A stretch of DNA of 48,932 bases from a virus, in the IMG/VR virus record IMGVR_UViG_3300047408_000317, positions 1 through 48,932 of that record; one strand, 5' to 3'. This document shows positions 22,353 through 29,460 of this stretch, in pieces (positions within the stretch are counted from its first letter, which is position 1; every line of letters starts with the position of its first letter). The notes under the pieces were generated by a model. It ran no database searches. It had not been told where the DNA came from and saw nothing but the letters and a program-made list of their open reading frames with translations. Position numbers and translations under genes: made by a program.

Positions 22353-22511
22353 ATGTCACGTGACGAACTCAGGCAGGCGGCGATTGACTGTTTAGCGAAG
22401 GCGTTCAAAGGGGAATCGCTGAAGGGCGGCCCTGACGGCGCGGACGTCCCGTCGCACGTGGTGCAGGCGGCGGTCGCGATTGTGTTGACGCCGGACGAAT
22501 CAAAGCCGTAA
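22353..22511 (+). CDS. small hypothetical protein
   Basis: 52 residues with a CAGGAG ribosome-binding site 9 nt upstream. 'ELRQAAIDCLAKAFKGESL' and 'VVQAAVAIVLTPDE' read as helices. It is the last gene before a 236-bp gap that leads to the replication initiator; the gap shows no clear promoter or coding signal. Confidence 0.5.
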   Translation: MSRDELRQAAIDCLAKAFKGESLKGGPDGADVPSHVVQAAVAIVLTPDESKP

Positions 22512-22747
22512 GGAGCGCGGTAAGGAGCGACCACGACAGCACGGCGGGGCAACGGGGCTGTCATCGATCGACTTGTAGACGCACGACGAGACCACCCACG
22601 CGCGGCAGCTTTGGTTCTGAGGCCAGGGCCGCGCGAGGGCGGAGTTCCGATCGTGTCACGGAGCTGCGGGATGGGAACTGCCCCTGAGTGTAGCAAGACC
22701 CTTTTTCGAGGCGCAAGAGCCGGCGTCGTCCGTCAGGAACCTGACCG

Positions 22748-23698
22748 ATGAGACGTCTGTCGATCCTCGAGCAACGGATCGTCTGGACGCGGTTCGAACG
22801 ACAGACCGACAAGGACGTGCTGCGGGCGATGGCCCGGTGGTTCTGCTGGCGGGCGGATGGCACCTGTCGCAGCTTCTACGTCCCGGAGTTGTCCCATAAG
22901 GCGGGCGTGGCGCTGCGATCGACGGAGCGGGCGCTCGAGCGCCTCGAGGCGGACTGGTGGATCGACGTGCTGGCGCGGCGGCATCGGCATCCGACGATGT
23001 ATCGCATCCACGTCGCGCGGTTGGCGACCGCGGATCCGGAGGCGTTGTCCGCCACTCTGGCGGACAGATCGGATTTTGACCGCCACAGTGGCGGACAAGA
23101 CGACGAGTGGCGGACAAGGAATGGGCCTGATTCTGAAAAAGTGGCGGACCAAAGTACAGAAGAAGAAGTACGTACCGAGATCCGTACTCCTGCTGCTGAT
23201 CGTACGTTGGTCCGCCAGAGTGGCGGACAACCTGGCGGTCAACGCCCGGAGCATCCCGACGTCGCCGCGTTTCTCGAATGGGCCGTCGCCACATATCCCC
23301 TCCACGCGCACGGCGCGCACCTGGTGGTCGACCGCGAGCGCGACGGGCACTTGGTGCACGGGCTGCTCGAGCATTACCCGCTCGAGCGCCTCCAGGCGAT
23401 GACGGTGCGAGGCTGGACGATCGAGGCGGACGGCGATCCGACGAGTCATGCGTCCTGGATCGCGCGCAGTGATCGGAGCCTCCGCGTCATCCGACACAAG
23501 GCGGCGTTCCTCGAGCGCGTCGTCGTCGGCGCGCAGCAGTTGACGTTCGGGGCCCTCGAGCCGGTGAAGTTGACCGCCCGGGAGATCCAGGAGGCGAAAG
23601 AGATTCACCACCGGTGGGGCTACTGTCGCCACGAAGAGCCCCACGACAACTGGAAAGACTGCGTGCGCGCGATCGCGCTGGCGAGGCACATCGGATGA
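22748..23698 (+). CDS. replication initiator-like protein
   Basis: 316 residues. Residues 40-90 (FYVPELSHKAGVALRSTERA, LERLEADWWIDVLARR) form a winged helix-turn-helix like those at the start of phage O/RepA-type initiators. A polar linker follows (residues 98-165) that is encoded by a cluster of iteron-like repeats, as in lambda O where the origin lies inside the gene. The C-terminal helical part (VVDRERDGHLVHGLLEHYPL, LTAREIQEAKEIHHRWGYC) would contact host replication proteins. No ATPase or primase motif is present. The stop lies within the first degenerate half-repeat of the array that follows. Confidence 0.65.
   Translation: MRRLSILEQRIVWTRFERQTDKDVLRAMARWFCWRADGTCRSFYVPELSHKAGVALRSTERALERLEADWWIDVLARRHRHPTMYRIHVARLATADPEALSATLADRSDFDRHSGGQDDEWRTRNGPDSEKVADQSTEEEVRTEIRTPAADRTLVRQSGGQPGGQRPEHPDVAAFLEWAVATYPLHAHGAHLVVDRERDGHLVHGLLEHYPLERLQAMTVRGWTIEADGDPTSHASWIARSDRSLRVIRHKAAFLERVVVGAQQLTFGALEPVKLTAREIQEAKEIHHRWGYCRHEEPHDNWKDCVRAIALARHIG
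23045..23242 (+). repeat. iteron cluster, predicted replication origin
   Basis: The word TGGCGGACAA or close variants recurs in both orientations: inverted pairs at 23046-23066 (3-nt centre), 23076-23098 and 23207-23230, single copies at 23108-23117, 23142-23152 and 23233-23242. All lie in the part of the initiator gene that encodes a linker. Repeated, oriented sites inside an initiator gene are typical of phage origins. Between the outer groups is a stretch with GTAC repeats (23155-23206). Confidence 0.65.
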
Positions 23699-23960
23699 CG
23701 GAGCCAAGCGCAGGGAGCGCACCACAAGTGCAGAGCGAGCCAGAAAAGTGAAGAGCACCAGACGTGTAGAGCGAGCCGTTCCTCGGGAGTGCACCAAAAC
23801 AGTCGAGCGAGCCATAAGTGGTGAGGGGCACCCAGACGTACAGAGCGAGCCAGAAAGTCGAAGCGCACCAGCGTTCAAGAGCGAGCCATGAATCAAGAGC
23901 GCACCAAGCACGTTGAGCGACCCATGTCAGGCGAGGGCACCAACTTCTCCGAGGACGGAC
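23697..23960 (+). repeat. TIGR-like array 1 (upstream of tas)
   Basis: Fifteen 10-bp half-repeats occur every 18 bp (two steps of 18+1). Two types alternate: R1 GAGCGAGCCA (e.g. 23733, 23805, 23843, 23879) and R2 GAGCGCACCA or variants (23715, 23751, 23787, 23861, 23897, 23933). The 14 spacers are 8-9 nt and all different. R1+spacer+R2+spacer is 36 bp. The first unit (to 23706) is degenerate and overlaps the initiator stop; the last (GAGGACGGAC, 23951-23960) is degenerate and includes the likely ribosome-binding site of the tas gene. Confidence 0.9.
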
Positions 23961-23964
23961 CTAT

Positions 23965-24807
23965 ATGAGCGACACCGAACACCCGGACGACTACCGCGGC
24001 GTCGAAGCCGTGACGCGACTCTCGCGCGATTTGAAAAAGGCCGCGCAGACCCTGTCGCCCGACGAAGCGCGGTACCTCGTCGATGCGTACTACCAGATGC
24101 AGGGTGACCGGATCCGCTCCGCCAACCAGGTCCGCGCCCTGACCGCGAGCGAGGAGCCGCATCAGACGATCGCCTGGCTGGCCGACAACGCCGGCGTCCT
24201 CGAGCGGTCGATTGCCAGCGCGCTCGACGCGTATTCCAAGGCGTCGCGGGTCGGTCAGTGGGCGCGCTCGATCGTCGGCGTCGGGCCGGTGATCGCCGCC
24301 GGTCTGCTCGCGCACATCGACATCACGAAGGCGCCGACGGCGGGGCACATCTGGCGCTTTGCCGGCCTCGATCCGACGGTCAGCTGGGAGAAAGGCCAGC
24401 GGCGGCCGTGGAACGCGTCGCTCAAAACGCTCTGCTGGAAGATCGGCGAATCGTTCGTGAAGGTCTCCGGGAACGAGGACGACATCTACGGCCATCTCTA
24501 CGTCGAGCGGAAGGCCTTCGAGCAGCACCGCAACGACGCCGGCGCACTCGCGGACCAAGCCGCGGCGAAGATCGCGAAGTTCAAGATCGGGAAGTCGACC
24601 GACGCGTACAAGGCGTACGCCGCGGGGAAGCTGCCCCCAGCGCACGTGCACGCGCGCGCGAAACGCTGGGCGGTGAAGTTATTCCTCGCGCATTTTCAGG
24701 CGGTCGCGTATCGCGATCACCACGGGACGGACGCCCCGAAGCCCTACATCCTGACGCAGGAGGGCGGCCACGCGCACGAGATCGCCGTCCCGAACTGGCC
24801 GTTCTAG
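23965..24807 (+). CDS. tasA-like: Tas-like protein: IS110/Nop-type RNA-binding protein without nuclease
   Basis: 280 residues. The N-terminal third is helical (VTRLSRDLKKAAQTLSPDEA). Residues 102-137 (SIVGVGPVIAAGLLAHIDI, then AGHIWRFAGLDP) match the helix-hairpin core of the IS110/IS116/IS902 C-terminal domain, which is structurally akin to the Nop domain of box C/D RNPs. Conserved basic stretches follow (RRPWNASLKTLCWKIGESF, 146-164; HVHARAKRWAVKLFLAHF, 227-244). The N-terminal DEDD nuclease of IS110 is absent, and there is no RuvC or HNH motif. Lying between two 36-bp-period arrays, it fits the Tas proteins of TIGR-Tas systems, nuclease-less type. Older pipelines would call it a transposase. 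Confidence 0.85.
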   Translation: MSDTEHPDDYRGVEAVTRLSRDLKKAAQTLSPDEARYLVDAYYQMQGDRIRSANQVRALTASEEPHQTIAWLADNAGVLERSIASALDAYSKASRVGQWARSIVGVGPVIAAGLLAHIDITKAPTAGHIWRFAGLDPTVSWEKGQRRPWNASLKTLCWKIGESFVKVSGNEDDIYGHLYVERKAFEQHRNDAGALADQAAAKIAKFKIGKSTDAYKAYAAGKLPPAHVHARAKRWAVKLFLAHFQAVAYRDHHGTDAPKPYILTQEGGHAHEIAVPNWPF

Positions 24808-25620
24808 CCATGGCTGAAGAGCGCACCATTCATCAGGAGCGAGCCAGGTCTCGAGAAGCGCACCAAGGAAGTCGAGCGAGCCACGGTGAATGAGGGCACC
24901 ACAAAGGCCGAGCGAGCCAGCCCCTATGAGAGCGCCAAACTCTACGAGCGAGCCATGTTCAGAGAGCGCACCACTAATGGAGAGCGCGCCAAAGTTAATG
25001 AGCGAGCCATTGGGCTCGAGCGTACCAAGTTCTTTGAGCGAGCCACTAGAAGGAAGGGCACCAGACAGAGGGAGCGAGCCAGTATCGAGGAGGGCACCAA
25101 GAAACCGGAGCGAGCCACATTCGCCGAGCGCGCCAAGTTGAACGAGCGAGCCATAGATGTGGAGCGCACCGAGAGGGCTGAGCGAGCCATCAGAAGAGAG
25201 CGCACCAGAATGTCGGAGCGAGCCGCGCCCGTTGAGCGCACCAGTACGCAGGAGCGAGCCATTGATGCGAGCGCACCAACAACGACGAGCGAGCCGGGGA
25301 TGATGAGCGCACCACATTGAAGGAGCGAGCCATCGACCATCAGTGCACCGTAGACCGCGAGCGAGCCACAGCAGTGCAGCGCACCAAGAAGAACGAGCGA
25401 GCCAGATATACGGAGCGTACCAAAGCGAGGGAGCGAGCCAGCGAGAAAGAGCGCACCAGTGTAGAAGAGCGAGCCACCAGGTTGGAGCGCACCAAAGTAA
25501 TTGAGCGAGCCACTGGAAGAGTGAGCACCAGTTCTATCGAGCGAGCCATAGGCGTTGAGCGCACCAGCAGCAGCGAGCGGGCCAATCACTGCGAGCGCAC
25601 CAAGATAGCTGAGCGCGAAA
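24801..25620 (+). repeat. TIGR-like array 2 (downstream of tas)
   Basis: Forty-six half-repeats at 18-bp spacing over 820 bp, with 45 unique spacers (43 of 8 nt, one 9 nt ending 24855, one 7 nt at 25262-25268). R1 GAGCGAGCCA is exact in 18 positions; R2 is looser, with GAGCGCACCA in 10 and forms such as GAGGGCACCA, GAGCGTACCA and CAGCGCACCA elsewhere. Both ends decay: GTTCTAGCCA at 24801 (over the tas stop) and GAGCGCGAAA at 25611. The R1/R2 alternation slips once at 24982-25009, where GAGCGCGCCA precedes an R1. About 22 potential two-spacer guide units. Confidence 0.92.
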
Positions 25621-25631
25621 GGACAACCGGG

Positions 25632-25754
25632 ATGAGCGCCTATCTCTGTGTCTGGATCCCGGTCGCGATCTGGCTCGACGTCGACGGCGTGCGGCACACC
25701 ACGCCGGTGCACCTGTTGTGTAGTTCGGTCCCGTGGAGGCGACGACGACGATGA
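25632..25754 (+). CDS. small hypothetical protein after array 2
   Basis: 40 residues (MSAYLCVWIPVAIWLDVDGV...), starting 11 nt past the last array unit. Hydrophobic N-terminus and an Arg-run end. The stop overlaps the next start (ATGA), the usual coupling in this genome. Longer upstream readings through the array are spurious. Unknown function; association with the array is positional. Confidence 0.4.
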   Translation: MSAYLCVWIPVAIWLDVDGVRHTTPVHLLCSSVPWRRRRR

Positions 25755-26065
25755 GCACGACGAAGGCACGCCGGGTGATTCCCCTCACGCCGGTCGACGA
25801 CCGACCGATCTCCGCCCGCGTGCGGCGGAGTCTCCGGATCAGCGATCAGCATGCCCGGGACAACGCGCGCACCCAGATCGCGTATCACGGACCCGGGCGC
25901 ACGTTCGGCGAGCTCGCGATCGGCGAGTGCTTCACCTGGCCACCGCCGATGCCTCGCGGGTCCGAGCCGATCGTCAAAGTCGATGCGACGCACTACGCAT
26001 GGAGCCGCGGCCGCGGGACGGCAGAGTCGTTCTATCGCGTCGAGACGTGGGAGCTGCCGGCATGA
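25751..26065 (+). CDS. hypothetical protein between TIGR block and HerA-like gene
   Basis: 104 residues from ATG 25751 (an earlier in-frame ATG at 25733 would overlap more). 'RTFGELAIGECFTWPPPMPR' and 'IVKVDATHYAWSRGRGTAES' resemble small phage proteins of beta-type fold with no known function. Overlaps both neighbours by 4 nt. Confidence 0.5.
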   Translation: MSTTKARRVIPLTPVDDRPISARVRRSLRISDQHARDNARTQIAYHGPGRTFGELAIGECFTWPPPMPRGSEPIVKVDATHYAWSRGRGTAESFYRVETWELPA

Positions 26066-27930
26066 CGAAGCCGCTGCGTCTCGCGAAAGGTCTCGTATTG
26101 CCGGCCGACGCCGTCACGCAGACCTTCGCGATCTTCGGCAAGCGCGGGTCCGGCAAAACGAACGGCGCGACCGTGCTCGTCGAGGAGCTGCTGAAGGCGC
26201 ATCTCCCGGTCGTCATCCTGGATCCGGTCGACGCCTGGTGGGGCTTGAAGGCGAGCTTCGACGGCAAGGGACCGGGCTTTCCAATCTACGTGTTCGGCGG
26301 CGCGCATGGCGATCTCCCGCTCGAGCCGACCTCCGGCGCGCTGATCGCGAACGTCGTCGCCACCGAACGGCTGCCCATGATCCTGTCAATGAAAACGTGG
26401 GGTGTCGCCGAACGCGCGCGGTTCGTGACGGACTTCGCGAAGCAGCTGCTGCAGGTCAACAAAGAGCCCGTGATGATGGTGCTCGAGGAAGCCGACGCGT
26501 TCATCCCGCAGCGGCCGGCGAAAGGCGAAGAGGCGATGCTGGGCGCGATGGATCGCCTAGTGCGCTGGGGCCGCGGCTCCGGCGTCGGCTGCACGATCGT
26601 CACGCAGAGAAGTGCCAAGGTCAACAAGGACGTCACCACCCAGGCCGAGACCTTGATCGCGTTCCGTACGACCGGGCCGCAGGACCGCGACGCGATCGAC
26701 GGCTGGATCAAGCATCACGCCGGCGACGAGCGCCGCGAGGAGGTCCTCTCGACGTTGCCGGCGCTGCCGACCGGCACGGCCTGGGTGTGGAGTCCGGAGT
26801 GGCTCGAGTTCTTCGGCCAGGCCGCCTTCCGCCGGCGACAGACGTTCGACTCCGCGGCGACGCCGAAGGTCGGGCAGAAGGTGCGGCCGCCCAAGCAGCT
26901 CGCCGCGGTCGACCTCGAGCAGCTCCGCACGCAGATGGCGGAGACCGTCGAGAAGGCGAAGGCCGAGGATCCGCGGGAGCTGAAGAAGACGATCGCGGAC
27001 CTGAAGAAACAGCTTGCCGCTAAGCAACCGGCGCCGGCGGCGGTGAAAGGAAAGACCGTCGCGGCGCTGACGGACGCCGACCGCGCGCTGCTTGGAAGAC
27101 TTGGCGCGGCGCTCGAGACTATGGCCGAGACCCTGAAGAGCGCCGAGCAGGGCCTGTCCGTTCGAATGGGCGAGCGCATGGCGAAGGCCGTTGCGGAGTT
27201 CAACGCCGGGCTGGACCGCGTGATCGATGCGCCGCGCCACGAGTTCGCGAAACTGCTCGAGCAGAAAGGCTTCCAGAAGATCCTCGGCAAGCTCTCAGCC
27301 CTGAGCCCTCAGCCATCAGCTCACGATTCCCGCCGCCCTGCAGTCTCGAGGGCCGTACCACCGACTGGCCGATCCTCGGCCGCGACTCGCCCGAATGAAA
27401 CGCGAGCGCCGAGAGGGACTGACGGGTCGGGTGCGGCGGGAGACGTCTCACCGGCACGCCAGAAGATCCTGAACGGCTTGGCGTTCCTCGCCGGCATCGG
27501 GGTGCCGAGCGCCGACAAGACACAGCTGGCCCTGATCGTCGGCGTCAGTCCGACCAGCGGCGGGTACTTCAACAATCTTGGGGCGCTGCGCTCGTCGGGG
27601 CTGATCGAGTATCCGACCGGCGGCACGGTCGCGCTTACCGCCACGGGCGCCGGCATCGCCTCCACCGATGGCGTGCCGTCTACGACACGCGAGCTCCACG
27701 ACGCCATCCGGGCCAAGCTGCCGCCGGCGAAATGGAAGATTCTCGAGACGCTGATCAGCGTCTATCCAGCGTCTCTGACGAAAGAAGACCTCGCCGGCGC
27801 GATCGCCGTCTCTCCGACGTCGGGCGGCTACTTCAACAATCTGGGCTCGCTGCGCAGCCTCGGACTGATCAGTTATCCGCGACCGTCGGAAGTCGCCGCT
27901 CAACCGGTGCTCTTCCTGGATGAACGCTGA
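26062..27930 (+). CDS. HerA/FtsK-like P-loop ATPase with duplicated winged-helix tail
   Basis: 622 residues. Walker A GKRGSGKT (26-33) and Walker B VMMVLEEADAF (137-147), then 'IVTQRSAKVNKDVTTQAETLI' (sensor and arginine region), place the first 270 residues in the HerA/DUF87 branch of DNA-pumping ATPases. A coiled, Lys/Glu-rich linker (about 300-345) leads to two copies of a winged-helix unit (about 468-530 and 558-605), each with VSPTSGGYFNNLG and a 'LRS.GLI.YP' wing. HerA proteins move along double-stranded DNA, often with a nuclease partner; none is evident here. Possible role in replication, recombination or defence. Confidence 0.8.
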   Translation: MTKPLRLAKGLVLPADAVTQTFAIFGKRGSGKTNGATVLVEELLKAHLPVVILDPVDAWWGLKASFDGKGPGFPIYVFGGAHGDLPLEPTSGALIANVVATERLPMILSMKTWGVAERARFVTDFAKQLLQVNKEPVMMVLEEADAFIPQRPAKGEEAMLGAMDRLVRWGRGSGVGCTIVTQRSAKVNKDVTTQAETLIAFRTTGPQDRDAIDGWIKHHAGDERREEVLSTLPALPTGTAWVWSPEWLEFFGQAAFRRRQTFDSAATPKVGQKVRPPKQLAAVDLEQLRTQMAETVEKAKAEDPRELKKTIADLKKQLAAKQPAPAAVKGKTVAALTDADRALLGRLGAALETMAETLKSAEQGLSVRMGERMAKAVAEFNAGLDRVIDAPRHEFAKLLEQKGFQKILGKLSALSPQPSAHDSRRPAVSRAVPPTGRSSAATRPNETRAPRGTDGSGAAGDVSPARQKILNGLAFLAGIGVPSADKTQLALIVGVSPTSGGYFNNLGALRSSGLIEYPTGGTVALTATGAGIASTDGVPSTTRELHDAIRAKLPPAKWKILETLISVYPASLTKEDLAGAIAVSPTSGGYFNNLGSLRSLGLISYPRPSEVAAQPVLFLDER

Positions 27931-28415
27931 TGCCAAAGCCTTCCCTGAAGACGGCCGCCGGCGTCTGTCGCTTCTGCGGCTGCTCGGCGTTCGACGCCTG
28001 CGAGGTCGACGACGGGTTCGGCTGCTATAGCGATCCCTGCGCGTGGGTCGATCGGAAGCGCGATCTCTGCACGGCCTGCGCGCCCGCGGCGAAGGCAGAA
28101 GCGATCGCGCTGAAGACGCTGGCGAAGGCCGGGTATCGATCGGATCACCGGACCTTGAAAGCGTCGCTCGACTTCGTGGCGGCGTTTCATCGCGGGTTTG
28201 TCGTCGGGTGGTTTGACATCAGCCGGCGCAGCCCGTTGGGCCGGAATCCGTTCCTTCACACCGACGGCCGCGTGCGGGGGCGCGAGTTTCACCTACTTGA
28301 GGCGTGGGATCTCGGCTGGCGCGCCGGGGCAGACAGCTCGCGGGCGTATGTGCGGGTGTGTGGACCGATCGCGAATGCGCCGCGGCGAGAAATACTTCGG
28401 AGCGGACGGCGATGA
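27930..28415 (+). CDS. Cys-rich zinc-binding phage protein
   Basis: 161 residues. The N-terminus has CRFCGCSAFDAC, a second Cys-Trp group ('CYSDPCAW') and LCTAC, a pattern I associate with small phage proteins of unknown function that accompany DNA metabolism genes. Residues 60-161 are helical. Coupled to HerA-like gene and the HTH gene on either side. Confidence 0.6.
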   Translation: MPKPSLKTAAGVCRFCGCSAFDACEVDDGFGCYSDPCAWVDRKRDLCTACAPAAKAEAIALKTLAKAGYRSDHRTLKASLDFVAAFHRGFVVGWFDISRRSPLGRNPFLHTDGRVRGREFHLLEAWDLGWRAGADSSRAYVRVCGPIANAPRREILRSGRR

Positions 28416-28996
28416 CGCGGCCCGCGGACTTGCCGTTCACCGAGCACTTCCAGCAGTTGCCGTGCCGCGTCCGCGCGAAGTACATCGGCGCCGGCTGCCG
28501 GTGCATGTTGTGTCGCGCGGCGAACAGCCGGTACGAAACGATGCGTGCCGCAGCCCGAAAGCGCGGGGAGTGGAACGGGCTCGTCTCGGCCGACGCGGTG
28601 CGCGCGCACCTGTTCGCGTTGTCGGACGCCGGTGTCGGCTACAAGAGTGTCGCCGCGGCGGCCGGCGTCGGGCACACGACGCTGATGAAGATTCGCGCGG
28701 GTCGGAAACTACATCTGCGCCGCCAAACGGAGCGCCGCATTCTCGACGTCGATCAATCGTGCATCGCCGACGGCGCGCTCGTGGACGCGCGACCCGCGAT
28801 GCGGCTGATTCGGTCGCTGCTGCGCGAAGGCTATCCGGCGCTCCGCCTCTGTCGGTTTCTCGGCTACAAGGGGCAAGGCCTGCAGTTCAACGATCGGCGG
28901 ATGACCGCGCGCAACGCGCTGCGCGTCGAGCGTCTGTATCGCGAACTGATGGCCGTCGACGGGGACATCTCGTTGGCCGGTCGACCACCGGCGTGA
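28412..28996 (+). CDS. helix-turn-helix DNA-binding protein
   Basis: 194 residues. It begins with a Cys-rich segment (GCRCMLCRAANSRYE) and then 'GVGYKSVAAAAGVGHTTLMK' (about 80-100), a helix-turn-helix, and basic 'RQTERRILDVD'. The same arrangement is known in a family of phage DNA-binding proteins that are common in actinophages. A regulatory role for the downstream small-gene operon is likely but not shown. Confidence 0.65.
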   Translation: MTRPADLPFTEHFQQLPCRVRAKYIGAGCRCMLCRAANSRYETMRAAARKRGEWNGLVSADAVRAHLFALSDAGVGYKSVAAAAGVGHTTLMKIRAGRKLHLRRQTERRILDVDQSCIADGALVDARPAMRLIRSLLREGYPALRLCRFLGYKGQGLQFNDRRMTARNALRVERLYRELMAVDGDISLAGRPPA

Positions 28997-28999
28997 TTT

Positions 29000-29245
29000 A
29001 TGTTCGTCTTTTTCTCAGAACTCGGGGTCGCTGTGGCCGTGGGAAGCCTGGCGATCGTGGTGCTGGTCGGGATCGTGTGGCGGAGACGTACTCGCCGTCT
29101 TCGCGCGCGGCCTCGGCCAGCATCGCCCGAGGCGGTCGATCACCAACCGACCCTCGCCGCACGCATCCGCGAGCACGACCGCCTCGACGCCCTGCGGAAG
29201 ATCGCGGCGAGCGACTACCGCAAGCAAACCCGGCACGGGGAGTGA
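29000..29245 (+). CDS. single-pass membrane protein
   Basis: 81 residues. Membrane helix at residues 5-27 (FSELGVAVAVGSLAIVVLVG), then a basic cytoplasmic-type tail (WRRRTRRLRARPRP). Unknown function. Confidence 0.5.
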   Translation: MFVFFSELGVAVAVGSLAIVVLVGIVWRRRTRRLRARPRPASPEAVDHQPTLAARIREHDRLDALRKIAASDYRKQTRHGE

Positions 29246-29247
29246 CG

Positions 29248-29454
29248 ATGCCGAAGAACGCGAAACACTACCTCGCCGTCCGTCGACGCGATGCCGTGTA
29301 TCGCAACGCGCACGTCGCCGGCACACTCGTCACGCCCGTCACCGCACCGCGAGAGAGTTGGTGGACGACCGCGAGTCGGGAGGGCTTCACCCAGCAAGCG
29401 AGTCGCGCGCCGCGCGCCTACGAACCGACCCACGCCCGGCGCGAGCAGGAGTAA
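29248..29454 (+). CDS. small basic hypothetical protein
   Basis: 68 residues, rich in Arg and Ala with 'KHYLAVRRRDAVYRNAHVAG'. No motif. Start preceded by GGGGAG. Function unknown. Confidence 0.45.
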   Translation: MPKNAKHYLAVRRRDAVYRNAHVAGTLVTPVTAPRESWWTTASREGFTQQASRAPRAYEPTHARREQE

Positions 29455-29460
29455 GACAAG

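Noticed and set aside
23965-24807. IS110-family transposase
   Set aside because: The N-terminal DEDD (RuvC-like) nuclease of IS110 transposases is absent, no element ends are visible, and the gene is flanked by guide-like arrays.
23697-25620. CRISPR array
   Set aside because: Repeats are only 10 bp, two types alternate, spacers are 8 nt and no cas gene is near; CRISPR repeats and spacers are each about 25-40 bp.
24886-25754. Plus-strand ORFs across array 2 as repeat proteins
   Set aside because: The open frames come from the 18-bp period of the array; spacer bases are random in all codon positions and spacer length changes break frame. Only the last 40 codons (from 25632) follow the array and were kept as a separate small gene.
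24679-25769. Minus-strand ORFs with GSLxxxGALxxx repeats
   Set aside because: Same period artefact, antisense to the array and to the end of the tas gene.
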